DNA of 64,000 nucleotides from a virus. Positions 27,390 to 35,892 of this stretch are shown piece by piece. The notes beneath the pieces were generated by a model. It saw only the letters and a list, made by a program, of their open reading frames with translations, was not told the DNA's origin and did not search any database. The stretch lies in the IMG/VR virus record IMGVR_UViG_3300025872_004375, positions 17,485 to 81,484 of that record. The stretch is one strand, 5' to 3'. How positions within the stretch are numbered: position 1 is the first letter of the stretch; every line of letters starts with the position of its first letter. The position numbers and the translations under genes are program-made.

Positions 27390-28479
27390 TTTCCTTCCTT
27401 GACTTTTGGAGTGCTGATCCGATCACTTGATGCATGTCGTAATACTTGTACTCAGAGAGGCGACCGCCAAAGAGAACGTTTGGAGTATTCTCAGCGATGT
27501 CTCGATACTTTCGATAGATCTCATTATTCTTTTCGTCGCCGATGGGGTAGTATGGGACCGCGTCCCTGTGCCACTCAGCCGGAAACTCCTTTGTCCAGAT
27601 CGTTCGCGGAGTCTTCTCGAGGTCCTGCGGTTGGAAGTACTTGTGTTCAGTGATTCGAGTGTAGGGAACTGCTGCGTCAGTGTAGTTCACTACTGCATTG
27701 CCTTGATAATCACCGTCCTGTGAGGTGTGCTCGAACTGGAGCGTTCGATAGTCAAGCTCACCGTGAACGTAGTCAAAGTACTCATCGATCTTCCCAGTGA
27801 ACACGACCTTCTTGGCCATCCCTTCCCACTTCGTCCGATCCTTGAAGAAGTCCTCTCCAAGAGCGAGGTCACATCCCTGGAGGAGACCCTTGAAGATCTC
27901 TGTGTAGCCACCTATCGGAATGCCCTGGTATCGGTCATTGAAGTAGTTATCGTCAAAGTTCAAGCGGATCGGAAGACGCTTGATGATGGAGGCTGGGAGA
28001 TCCTTCGGTTCACGCATCCATTGCTTTGTCGTGTAACCGTGAATGAACGTCTCGTAGACTTCACGACCTACCTGTGAGAGGATCCACTCTTCAAGATTGC
28101 GGGGATTCTCACATGGGACTCGGACTTCTTCAAGCTTCTGTCTGGCTTCTTCGGGCGTTGTCACACCCCAGAGCTGGTGAAGAGTCATCAGGTTGATCGG
28201 GAACGAGAAGATCCTTCCTTTGTAGTTCACCTTTGGGCGATTCACATAATCGTTGAAAGCCGTGAACTGATTCACGAACTTCCAAATCTTCTCATCAGAT
28301 GTGTGGAAGATGTGTGGTCCATAGACGTGGACATCAACTCCTTCTCTCTTCTCTGTGTAGCAGTTTCCGCCAATGTGCGGACGCTTGTCAATCACGAGGA
28401 CAGACTTCGCCTTGCGTCGAGCCTCATGAGCGAAGACAGAACCGAACAGCCCGGAACCAACAATGATGTAGTCGTACAT
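27379..28479 (-). CDS. glf: UDP-galactopyranose mutase
   Basis: This is a 366-residue flavoenzyme that interconverts UDP-galactopyranose and UDP-galactofuranose. The N-terminal FAD-binding Rossmann motif (DYIIVGSGLFGSVFAHEA) is followed by the family hallmark IGGNCYTE…YGPHIFHTSDEKIW and …VNRPKVNYKGRIFSFPINL. The length equals that of bacterial Glf (about 365-390 aa). It implies that furanose galactose is made for a glycosyltransferase in the same unit. It is flanked by the RecB-like nuclease (11-nt overlap) and a nucleotidyltransferase. An 8-bp inverted repeat surrounds its start codon. Confidence 0.93.
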   Translation of the reverse strand: MYDYIIVGSGLFGSVFAHEARRKAKSVLVIDKRPHIGGNCYTEKREGVDVHVYGPHIFHTSDEKIWKFVNQFTAFNDYVNRPKVNYKGRIFSFPINLMTLHQLWGVTTPEEARQKLEEVRVPCENPRNLEEWILSQVGREVYETFIHGYTTKQWMREPKDLPASIIKRLPIRLNFDDNYFNDRYQGIPIGGYTEIFKGLLQGCDLALGEDFFKDRTKWEGMAKKVVFTGKIDEYFDYVHGELDYRTLQFEHTSQDGDYQGNAVVNYTDAAVPYTRITEHKYFQPQDLEKTPRTIWTKEFPAEWHRDAVPYYPIGDEKNNEIYRKYRDIAENTPNVLFGGRLSEYKYYDMHQVIGSALQKSRKENEL

Positions 28480-28491
28480 AAGACATTGTTG
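28458..28491. repeat. 8-bp perfect inverted repeat around the glf start codon
   Basis: CAACAATG at 28458-28465 is the exact reverse complement of CATTGTTG at 28484-28491, with an 18-nt loop that contains the minus-strand ATG at 28477-28479. It could place the glf initiation site in a hairpin loop. No T-run follows, so it is not a standard terminator. Chance occurrence is possible. Confidence 0.35.
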
Positions 28492-28509
28492 ACAATTAGC
28501 GCAGATTGT

Positions 28510-28938
28510 TCAAGGTTCTTGTCTGTCAGCCATCGATCTGTAGATTTTCCTCTTCAAGCCAGTAAGAGAGTACTCATGATCTCGAGAACAGTAGAAGACA
28601 GGAATCCCAAGATCATCGCCCGTGTACTTCTTCCCGATGTAGTCTGACCCGAGTATCCTAACATCAATGTGATCGGCCCACTGTCTCAGAAGCTCATAGA
28701 GTTCCGCTTCAGTACAGTATCGCCACACCTCGTCGACGTCTCTCAGTGAAAGCAGAATCTCGGACCTCTCCTCCCATGTCTGGACTGGCTTACACTTATC
28801 AGGACGATCCACGGTCGGGTCGTCCTGCAGTAGAACAATCAACTGATCGCATGCTGTTTCTTTTGACTCTTTGAACATTCGAACATAGCCCGGGTGGATC
28901 AAGTCAAAAGACCCTGCTATCACTCCTCTTCTACTCAT
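28510..28938 (-). CDS. Cytidylyltransferase-like protein (TagD/GCT type)
   Basis: This is a 142-residue nucleotidyltransferase of the small alpha/beta phosphodiesterase fold (glycerol-3-phosphate cytidylyltransferase and relatives, about 130 aa). The first motif reads GSFDLIHPGYVRMF. In the family this is normally HxGH, so the second His is Tyr here. The later WEERSEILLSLRDVDEV region fits the R-x3-L pattern, and the C-terminal KKYTG…YSLTGLKRKI takes the place of the usual RTEGISTT-type loop. It overlaps the dehydrogenase gene by 8 nt. Activity is uncertain because of the altered catalytic His. It may activate a sugar or polyol phosphate for the cassette. Confidence 0.75.
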   Translation of the reverse strand: MSRRGVIAGSFDLIHPGYVRMFKESKETACDQLIVLLQDDPTVDRPDKCKPVQTWEERSEILLSLRDVDEVWRYCTEAELYELLRQWADHIDVRILGSDYIGKKYTGDDLGIPVFYCSRDHEYSLTGLKRKIYRSMADRQEP

Positions 28939-29902
28939 TTCTTTTGCTCACTGCTCTACCGACCTGCTTCTCCCAGTCCCTGTCTTCTGGGGGACGGACC
29001 TCGAGATTCTTGTCCCAAGCAGCTTGCATGACAGTGGGCCTCACTCCGCAACCTCTTGCGATGCTTATGAGAGCGTTGATATCCTTCGGAAAACAGTGTC
29101 CTCCGAAACCTCTCACATATCTTCCATCATGCGTAGGTACTGGACCTGGTACGGACCAATGGGTCTCTCCAAGTCTTTGATCGAATTTAGCGTATTCGAC
29201 GACCTTATCATAGTCTACGTTGAGACCGTCCTTGTCAAGCTCTTCGCATATTTGAGAAACTTCATTCGCGAACGCGACCTTCACTGCAAGAAGGCAGTTG
29301 GTCGTGTACTTCACCATCTCTGCTGTGGTAGAGCTCGTCTTGATGATTGGGACTCTTGGGAAAGCTCGCATGAAGATGTTTCTGACAGTGTTGATATACG
29401 GTCGCGGCCCTCCGAGGACTATCCTTCCCTGAGTGCGCATATCATCGAGCGCATTCGCTTCAGTGAGAAACTCCGGATTGAAGACAACGTGAAGATCTAG
29501 ATCGCTAAATCTCTTGTTCCACTTCTCAGTTGATCCTGGTGGTACGGTTGACTTTATCACGGCGATTCTTTGTGGGCTGTCAGCCCCGTAGGGAGCTGAC
29601 GCTATGAGTTCAAGGACATCTTCGACTATTCTTGTGTCAGGTGATCCGTCCTCATACATGGGAGTAGGAACACAAACAAAGTAAACTCCAGAAAACCCTG
29701 AGGTCCCTTCACACTCCCTGACAAACTCAGTGATTGAGCTGGGGTACACGACGTCTCTCGTAATTTGTCTTGTAAAACCTGATATGCCTCCGCGAGCAGA
29801 TTTGCCAATCTTGTCGTAGACGTAAACTGTTTCGCCCCTTTCTGAGAACACAGTGGTAAGACTACCGCCGACGAATCCCTGTCCGATGACTGCTATACTC
29901 AT
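28931..29902 (-). CDS. UDP-glucose/GDP-mannose dehydrogenase family protein (short)
   Basis: This is a 323-residue NAD-dependent nucleotide-sugar 6-dehydrogenase. It has the N-terminal GQGFVGG NAD loop, VCVPTPM…[28 protein letters not shown] and the catalytic-Cys motif [14 protein letters not shown] (about residues 265-278). Family members such as Ugd and WbpA are usually about 390-450 aa. This protein stops soon after the catalytic domain, so the C-terminal UDP-binding domain is reduced or absent. It may make a uronic acid precursor, or the domain may be replaced by a partner. It is coupled to the GMD gene through ATGA. Confidence 0.85.
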   Translation of the reverse strand: MSIAVIGQGFVGGSLTTVFSERGETVYVYDKIGKSARGGISGFTRQITRDVVYPSSITEFVRECEGTSGFSGVYFVCVPTPMYEDGSPDTRIVEDVLELIASAPYGADSPQRIAVIKSTVPPGSTEKWNKRFSDLDLHVVFNPEFLTEANALDDMRTQGRIVLGGPRPYINTVRNIFMRAFPRVPIIKTSSTTAEMVKYTTNCLLAVKVAFANEVSQICEELDKDGLNVDYDKVVEYAKFDQRLGETHWSVPGPVPTHDGRYVRGFGGHCFPKDINALISIARGCGVRPTVMQAAWDKNLEVRPPEDRDWEKQVGRAVSKRNE

Positions 29903-30879
29903 TTGATCCTCTCTACCTCGTTGTTGAAATCAGACTCAAACATGAGTCTAGCAAGTTCTGTGAATGTCGTCTTGGGAGACCAGCCAAGGCTCTTTCTTGC
30001 TTTCGAGCAGTCTCCCTCCAACCAAGGGACCTCGTGAGGACGTTTGAGCCTGTCATCGATGACAAGGTGCTTGTCAACATTGAGACCTGCAATGTCGAAT
30101 ACCTCATGCAAAAACTCACGCACAGTGTGAGTCTCACCGGTGGCGATCACGTAATCATCAGGCTTGTCCTGCTGGAGCATCATCCACATTGCCTCGACAT
30201 AGTCCTTGGCGTATCCCCAGTCGCGGAGAGCATCGAGATTGCCAAGAGCGATCTTGTCCTGTAGACCGAGCTTGATTCGTGCTGCGGCGAGGGTGATCTT
30301 CCTGGTGACGAATGTCTCACCTCGACGTGGACTCTCATGGTTGAAGAGAATACCGGAGGAGGCGTGGATGCCGTATCCCTCGCGATAGTTCCTCGTGAGA
30401 CCGTGAGCAAAGACCTTGGCACAGGCGTATGGGGACGCTGGCATGAGACGGGTGGTCTCACTCTGCGGATGCTCTGGATTGTCGCCGTACATCTCAGAGG
30501 AGGATGCCTGATAGAATCGACAACCAGGTTGCATCGTACGGATACACTCAAGAAGACGAAGAGGGCCCATTGCAACTGTGTCTACCGTTTCCTCTGGAAC
30601 CTCAAAAGACACTCGAACGTGTGATTGTGCTGCAAGATTGTAGACTTCATCAAACTTCTGGTTTGCGAACAAACGATAGAACGCACCAGAATCGTTCATG
30701 GAACCGTAGATTAGTTGAAAATTTGGGTGAGAGAGAAGATGATCGATTCTGTCAGTTGCAAGGAGTGATGTTCTTCGTTTCACTCCAACGACTCGATAAC
30801 CTTTCTCGATGAGAAGCTCGGCAAGGTAGCTTCCATCCTGGCCGGTCACGCCTGTTATGAGAGCAGTCTTCATGCTCAA
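29899..30879 (-). CDS. gmd: GDP-mannose 4,6-dehydratase
   Basis: This is a 326-residue short-chain dehydrogenase that converts GDP-mannose to GDP-4-keto-6-deoxymannose, the first step to GDP-L-fucose. It shows the NADP loop [20 protein letters not shown], the specific [11 protein letters not shown] region, [17 protein letters not shown] with the catalytic Ser/Glu, and the YACAKVFAH Tyr-x3-Lys pair. Then come [17 protein letters not shown] and the VREFLHEVF tail. The length is slightly under the usual 345-370 aa. The ATG at 30879 overlaps the fucose synthase stop as ATGA, so the two pathway steps are coupled. Confidence 0.95.
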   Translation of the reverse strand: MSMKTALITGVTGQDGSYLAELLIEKGYRVVGVKRRTSLLATDRIDHLLSHPNFQLIYGSMNDSGAFYRLFANQKFDEVYNLAAQSHVRVSFEVPEETVDTVAMGPLRLLECIRTMQPGCRFYQASSSEMYGDNPEHPQSETTRLMPASPYACAKVFAHGLTRNYREGYGIHASSGILFNHESPRRGETFVTRKITLAAARIKLGLQDKIALGNLDALRDWGYAKDYVEAMWMMLQQDKPDDYVIATGETHTVREFLHEVFDIAGLNVDKHLVIDDRLKRPHEVPWLEGDCSKARKSLGWSPKTTFTELARLMFESDFNNEVERIK

Positions 30880-31802
30880 ATGGTAACACCTCGAACACGA
30901 GGGTATCTTTCTGTGAACGCTTTTATTGTCTCTCGAAGTCCATCACGAAGCGGTGTGTACTCACCCTTCCATCCAAGAGAAAGAAGTTTCTCGTTTGATG
31001 ACGGCTTCTGGTACTGGCCATCAGGCTTGCTCTTGTCGAAATTTCCTCCGCCCTCGTAACCGATCTCTTCAGCGATCATATTAGCGAGTGCCATGATAGA
31101 GACCTGCTCAGGATTCCCGATGTTGATAGGTTCTTCTCCGTCATAGTTCTCGGCTAACCACAGGATGATCTTTGCGGCATCACGAGCAAACGTGAACTCT
31201 CTCAGGGGCTTGCCGCTCCCCCAGATATCGACATGATCGTAACCGTAGATCTTGGCCTCATGAAACTTCCTGATGAGAGCAGGTATCACGTGTCCGCTGT
31301 TGAGGTCGTAGTTGTCATTAGGACCGTAGAGATTATTCGGAATGACAGAGATGAAGTTGCAACCGTGTTGCTGGCGGTAGGCTCGAGTCTGTACTTCCAG
31401 CATTCTCTTTGCGTAGGCGTATCCGAAGTTTGATGGGTGCGGAGGACCCAAGTGAAGCTGGTCCTCCGTCAGAGGATACTTCACGTAGGGAGCGTCTGGG
31501 TAGATGCAGGTTGAGAGGACAGAAACAAGCTTGAGACCAGATTCCTTGCAGGCTCTCATGACATTCATATTCATCTTCATGTTGTCATCAAAGAAGTCTG
31601 CTACAAAATCTGTGTTGGCCTTGACACCGCCAACACGAGCCGCGCAGTGAATGACGGTAGCAGCGTGACCCGGGTCTAGAGATGTGATTACCGAAGCAGA
31701 CTCTGTGAGATCGCAATCTTTCGAAGAGATCCCTGTTGAAGAATTGTGAAGGGCAACAATCTCGCTTCCAAGAAGTCCAGTCGAGCCAGTTATCAGATGC
31801 AC
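30876..31802 (-). CDS. fcl: GDP-L-fucose synthase
   Basis: This enzyme is a GDP-4-keto-6-deoxymannose 3,5-epimerase/4-reductase that makes GDP-L-fucose. I place the start at the GTG at 31802, because GGGAG sits 6 nt upstream and the Rossmann strand ([12 protein letters not shown]) begins there. An ATG at 31817 would add five residues but has no ribosome site. Diagnostic motifs are [12 protein letters not shown], the STCIYPD and YAYAKRMLE catalytic residues, NNLYGPNDN and the [10 protein letters not shown] motif. It is about 308 aa, the normal family length. Together with GMD it supplies fucose to the GT11 enzyme of the same cassette. Confidence 0.95.
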   Translation of the reverse strand: MHLITGSTGLLGSEIVALHNSSTGISSKDCDLTESASVITSLDPGHAATVIHCAARVGGVKANTDFVADFFDDNMKMNMNVMRACKESGLKLVSVLSTCIYPDAPYVKYPLTEDQLHLGPPHPSNFGYAYAKRMLEVQTRAYRQQHGCNFISVIPNNLYGPNDNYDLNSGHVIPALIRKFHEAKIYGYDHVDIWGSGKPLREFTFARDAAKIILWLAENYDGEEPINIGNPEQVSIMALANMIAEEIGYEGGGNFDKSKPDGQYQKPSSNEKLLSLGWKGEYTPLRDGLRETIKAFTERYPRVRGVTI

Positions 31803-31842
31803 GGTGATCTCCCACATTTCGCAAGATACAGAAGTTCAACTC

Positions 31843-32598
31843 TCAGGTATCAACAATCTCTTCGCTATGGAAGAGAAGATCCCAGAAATATTCAAACATC
31901 CAGCCGAAACCCTCACCGTTTGGCATTCCGCCGTACTGCTCCATGACTTTCTCGCTTACCATTGCAGCAGGGTTGTATCCGTGGTTTCCAACGCAGAAGC
32001 CTGTGAAGTATTTGCTGTTGTCAAACTTGTCGAGACATTTGAGATACACGCTTTTCTCATTCTGGAGTATGAGATGCTTTGGCACAGCAAAAAGACCATG
32101 TATCCCGACTTTGTATTTCTTCGGTAAGTCTTTGTCAAAAAGCTCTCTGTAGAGAGAAAGATGGTTACCGTAGAAGAAGTTTACTCTTCGAAAGTTCTCA
32201 TCGTCAAGCTGCTCTTGAAAGAACTTGTTCTGCTGTTCTACTTTGTAAGAGAAATTGTGATAATCTCTCTCACCAAGATTCTTGAGCATGCTCAAGAGAG
32301 CAGGTTGATGGTCGAACGGATTCCCTTGAATAAAAGCAGTTGTTTCTGCTAAATTTTCATAATTCTTCACTATGTGATAGAGATACGTGTGAGATTCTCT
32401 TCCAACGTTTGGAAGATCACAGTGCAAGATGCTTCCTTCGCGCCTATAGACTGGTACGCGGTCAAACTCTCTTGCACTCAGTGAATTGTCTTTGTGATAC
32501 ACGAAGACGTTGTACTCACTCTCGAGCTCGTGTATCCACCTTGTGTCCTCTCTATAGTGAGCCACTACCAAGTCTTTCTTTTTCAAATTAGCTCTCAC
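31843..32598 (-). CDS. DUF3431-like protein of unknown function
   Basis: This 251-residue protein resembles the DUF3431 family: an opening VVAHYREDTRWIHEL, then NVGRESHTYLYHIVKNYENLAETTAFIQGNPFDH, which fits the 'His-Thr-Tyr-Leu-x-His-Ile…' hallmark. A C-terminal aromatic region follows. DUF3431 genes occur in polysaccharide loci and may be glycosyltransferase-like, but their function is not established. It starts with GTG overlapping the carbamoyltransferase stop (GTGA) and precedes the fucose pathway genes, so it very likely belongs to the same glycan assembly set. Confidence 0.7.
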   Translation of the reverse strand: MRANLKKKDLVVAHYREDTRWIHELESEYNVFVYHKDNSLSAREFDRVPVYRREGSILHCDLPNVGRESHTYLYHIVKNYENLAETTAFIQGNPFDHQPALLSMLKNLGERDYHNFSYKVEQQNKFFQEQLDDENFRRVNFFYGNHLSLYRELFDKDLPKKYKVGIHGLFAVPKHLILQNEKSVYLKCLDKFDNSKYFTGFCVGNHGYNPAAMVSEKVMEQYGGMPNGEGFGWMFEYFWDLLFHSEEIVDT

Positions 32599-34169
32599 TT
32601 TTTTGCGAAGATGTAATCTTCAACGACAACATAATCGAGCTCTGTGTTGTCAAGAACGTACAGAGCATCTTCTATTGTAGTGAGGATCGGCAATCCGCGA
32701 ATGTTGAATGACGTGTTCAAAAGAACCCCATGTCTCGAAATTTTCGAGAACTCTGTAAGAAGTTCATAGAACTTCTTGTGTGAATCGCTAGTGACAGTTT
32801 GCAATCTTGAAGTCCCATCGGCATGAGTGATCGAAGGCAGCAGATTCTTATACTCGTCTTTCACTCTCGGAGCAAAACCCATGTATTCTAGATTGCTGTA
32901 GTCTCGAGTCTCAAAGTATCGTGGAGCATCTTCTAGTTTGCAAAAGGGAGCAAAGGGTCTATACCACTCCCTAAACTTGACCTTTGAGTTCAAGATGTCT
33001 TTCATCTCGAGAATGCTTGGGTCGCAGACTATACTTCTGTTACCAAGAGCACGAGGTCCAACTTCCGAGTCTCCATACACGAAGCCGATGATCTTACCTT
33101 CCTTGAGCAACCTGGCTGTCTCTGCGGCAGTAGTCTTTCTAGCGCCTCTCCTTTCAACAATTTCACCGAGACTTCCTTTGTCTAGCAAGGGAATACCATT
33201 GTAAGTTACGTTAACTCTTTCTTGGGGTCTCGTCATCGAGAATAAAGCTCCCAGCGAAAGACCGCAATCATTCGGATTGGGAGGAACAAAAACTTTCACA
33301 CCAAATTCGTTCCTGATTCTCTCATTCAAGAGAACATTCAACCCACCACCGCCCGTGATTATGACTGGGTAGTTCGGAAACTTTTTGACAATTTCCGTGA
33401 ACACGCTGATGAACGCTTCTTCAAATGCTTTTTGAGCAGTAGCAGCCAGATCGTAAGCTTCCTGCTTATCAAACTTTGCATTTGCCATGGGGTTCTTCCA
33501 TGGATCCTCAGAGTTTAGAAGACTAAGGCCGGTCAACTTTGACAGCTTTTGATAGTCTCTATCAAAGAAGAAGTCTCTGAAGTGTGGGAGAAGACTCTCT
33601 CGAGGGGAACCATAAGCGCATAGACCCATCATCTTTCCAGCTAAAGAAAGCTGGTGTCTACTCTTTTCGCTTATCTCCTTGAGTATCGATGCGCAAAGAA
33701 GGTAACCTCCGCCAAAATCTGATTTTACGTTCTCTATGAGCTGGACGTTGCTTCTGCTACCATAGTAAATGTTGAAGAATCCGTCACTGCCACCACCATC
33801 AAATGAGAAGATAATCGATTCATAGAAGGGAGACTGGTAGAAAGCGCTGGTAGCATGACACTCGTGATGCTTTCCAACCATGTAGATATTTTGAGTCTCA
33901 AAAACTCTTGAAAGAATGCTGACATCGTTAATCCCGCCATCAGCTGCAATGGCAACTGCGTCAAACCCGTCAAACTGCCAGTTGTTTATAGCGATGTCCT
34001 TACACTGACGTAAAAGAGACTCAATCTGTTCACCAGAATTGTCGACGTGAAGTCTAAAATAGCGCTTCTTCACCAAGCGCTCAAGTTCAATTACATGATA
34101 TCTCTGGGTCTTGGAGTTGTAGAACGAAACGTTCGCGTCGTGACCAGCATAGATGCTTACGATTCTCAT
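32595..34169 (-). CDS. Carbamoyltransferase, NodU/CmcH family
   Basis: This is a 524-residue enzyme of the NodU/CmcH/TobZ class, which transfers a carbamoyl group to a sugar or antibiotic hydroxyl. The N-terminal Kae1-like domain has the metal-binding HHECHATSAFYQSPF and FSFDGGGSDG motifs, plus GGGGLNVLLNERI near residue 275. The C-terminal YrdC-like domain carries GFVYGDSEVGPRALGNRSI and the FREWYRPFAPF motif. The length is near the family norm. In nodulation factors this family O-carbamoylates fucose or glucosamine units. Here a carbamoylated surface sugar is the natural inference, since GDP-fucose synthesis lies two genes downstream. Confidence 0.9.
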   Translation of the reverse strand: MRIVSIYAGHDANVSFYNSKTQRYHVIELERLVKKRYFRLHVDNSGEQIESLLRQCKDIAINNWQFDGFDAVAIAADGGINDVSILSRVFETQNIYMVGKHHECHATSAFYQSPFYESIIFSFDGGGSDGFFNIYYGSRSNVQLIENVKSDFGGGYLLCASILKEISEKSRHQLSLAGKMMGLCAYGSPRESLLPHFRDFFFDRDYQKLSKLTGLSLLNSEDPWKNPMANAKFDKQEAYDLAATAQKAFEEAFISVFTEIVKKFPNYPVIITGGGGLNVLLNERIRNEFGVKVFVPPNPNDCGLSLGALFSMTRPQERVNVTYNGIPLLDKGSLGEIVERRGARKTTAAETARLLKEGKIIGFVYGDSEVGPRALGNRSIVCDPSILEMKDILNSKVKFREWYRPFAPFCKLEDAPRYFETRDYSNLEYMGFAPRVKDEYKNLLPSITHADGTSRLQTVTSDSHKKFYELLTEFSKISRHGVLLNTSFNIRGLPILTTIEDALYVLDNTELDYVVVEDYIFAKK

Positions 34170-34843
34170 ACACGCGCCTCCTTCTCGTTGTTTGCAGCTC
34201 TAAGAACAAAAACATGGTTCCCCACGCCTCCAGCGTGAGTTTTCCAATTCTCCTTTAGACCGCTTAGGTGTGGAGTTGACTTTTCTACTCTCCAGCCGTT
34301 CGACTCAAAGCTGCGCTTCCACCACGTCTCATCCTCAGCTATCAAATGAGAAACTTCAGTGTGATACTCTGGGATCCTATACGTACCGTTGTCTCCCATA
34401 GGGATAACGCACAGTAAAGAGGGGGCTACTTTAGCAAGCGTCTTGAGCATGTCACTCAGCTGATCTTCTGTTAAGTGCTCGAGCATGTCCTTCACTACAA
34501 CGTGAGTGTAATCTCGAGAAGGTCTCTTCTCCCAGTCTTGGCAATTCCAACAACCATCAGGGGCATAAGCGAGTGCATACTCGCTTATGTCACATCCATC
34601 AGCCTTGATCTCTAGTATTCTGAGAGCTTTGACCAGAAACCCCTTCGCGCAACCAACATCAAGAACGTAACTTTTCTCATCGAGCTCTAGATAGTCAGCT
34701 ATTGCGATTGCTTCCCTAAGAGTTCGGCGTGGCATCCACCGATAATTCTCTAGCCATCCCTTGCCGGACTCTTTGCCTCTTTCAAAGTAGTCCTCATCAT
34801 AAAAGTCACCAGTGAAAGGAGACCTCGAACTTTCATTACTCAT
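34166..34843 (-). CDS. Class I SAM-dependent methyltransferase
   Basis: This is a 225-residue Rossmann-fold methyltransferase. Motif I is YVLDVGCAKGFLVKAL (about residues 55-72), followed by the acidic loop DGCDISEYALAYA and the post-I/II region HVVVKDMLEHLTEDQL. The C-terminal helix and strand (ETWWKRSFESNGW) complete the fold. It resembles methyltransferases found in LPS and capsule clusters. It overlaps the radical SAM gene by one base and the carbamoyltransferase by 4 nt, so O-methylation of the same glycan is likely but not proven. Confidence 0.87.
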   Translation of the reverse strand: MSNESSRSPFTGDFYDEDYFERGKESGKGWLENYRWMPRRTLREAIAIADYLELDEKSYVLDVGCAKGFLVKALRILEIKADGCDISEYALAYAPDGCWNCQDWEKRPSRDYTHVVVKDMLEHLTEDQLSDMLKTLAKVAPSLLCVIPMGDNGTYRIPEYHTEVSHLIAEDETWWKRSFESNGWRVEKSTPHLSGLKENWKTHAGGVGNHVFVLRAANNEKEARV

Positions 34844-35892
34844 TATGCGAACTCGTTGTGGCTGGTAGGAGTAAGAGCGTCATCTATCAACTCATTTTGA
34901 GCGGCGTACTTGCAGTATGAGCAAGCATGATATCTTCTGACTCCGTTAGAATCTTGAACTCCATTATAGAAGTCAATGATTCCGTTTATATCACAAATTT
35001 TGAACTCTGGGTTCACTTTGTAGGAGTTTTCTACTGCCATCTCTGCGCAGGGACAAACGTAAACATTCCCATCAGTGAAGACAAACGGCTTGAAATTGTG
35101 CATGTAGCAGTGATTGTTTCTTCTCTCCCCCTTCCAGTTGAAGTCTGACAGGAACGCGTACTTAAGGTTTCTTCCTTCGATGTCAACTCTTATCCTTTCG
35201 AGATCCTTTCTGATCGTGTCAGCGTCTTTGATAGAGTTGAAAGCTATTCTAGTAGGAATCTTTTCCCTTTCCACAAATTCGAGCATTCTCTCAAAATGCT
35301 CAGGCGTTTGCTTGTTCTTTGACAGCTTCTTACCCTTCGTCTCAGACCAGTTTCCATGGATGTTCGGATTTTGTGAAGTCTCATGAGCTAGATCCCAAAT
35401 GTAAGCAGCGCCAATTTCAAGATTGGGATACTCTCTCAGAGACGCGATATCATATTCGTAGCCCTCTGTGAAACCGTACATCCCTAGTCTTATCCAAGTG
35501 AGCTTGTCCCAAACTCCTCCGACCTTGTGCCACTTGTTGATCATCGTTCCGTTGGTTACGACACCAACTTTTAGACCCTTTTCATAAGCATAGTTTACTA
35601 CTCTGCCAAAATCTGGGTGGAGAGTGGGCTCTCCACCACCGGTCAACTCCATCCCTGTTGCTCCAAGCTCAACGAAGGAGTCGATTGCCTTCTTCATTTG
35701 ATCAAGTGTGAGCATTTCCTTAAGAGCTCGATTCGCAAAGCAACAAAAGCTGCACGTCAGATTGCAAGGATTGCAAGGAGACATGTGAAACATGACTGGA
35801 GAGGGTCTCTTGCCGTCCTGCAAGAGTTGTATCTTTGGTAGATGCTTCAGTAGCTTCGAAACGTTAGAAGTGTATGTCTTTCCCTCAACCAT
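34843..35892 (-). CDS. Radical SAM enzyme with C-terminal Cys (SPASM-like) region
   Basis: This is a roughly 349-residue radical SAM protein. CNLTCSFC near residue 40 is the C-x3-C-x2-C motif for the 4Fe-4S cluster, followed by MELTGGGEPTLHPDF (the GGE SAM motif, about 80-95) and VGVVTNGTMI. The C-terminus has several Cys residues (VCPCAE, CSYCKYA) in a SPASM/Twitch-like arrangement. The ATG at 35892 follows AAGGAG with good spacing; a TTG one codon earlier could also be used. Such enzymes in surface-sugar clusters perform unusual redox or epimerisation chemistry. The substrate cannot be predicted. Confidence 0.88.
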   Translation of the reverse strand: MVEGKTYTSNVSKLLKHLPKIQLLQDGKRPSPVMFHMSPCNPCNLTCSFCCFANRALKEMLTLDQMKKAIDSFVELGATGMELTGGGEPTLHPDFGRVVNYAYEKGLKVGVVTNGTMINKWHKVGGVWDKLTWIRLGMYGFTEGYEYDIASLREYPNLEIGAAYIWDLAHETSQNPNIHGNWSETKGKKLSKNKQTPEHFERMLEFVEREKIPTRIAFNSIKDADTIRKDLERIRVDIEGRNLKYAFLSDFNWKGERRNNHCYMHNFKPFVFTDGNVYVCPCAEMAVENSYKVNPEFKICDINGIIDFYNGVQDSNGVRRYHACSYCKYAAQNELIDDALTPTSHNEFA

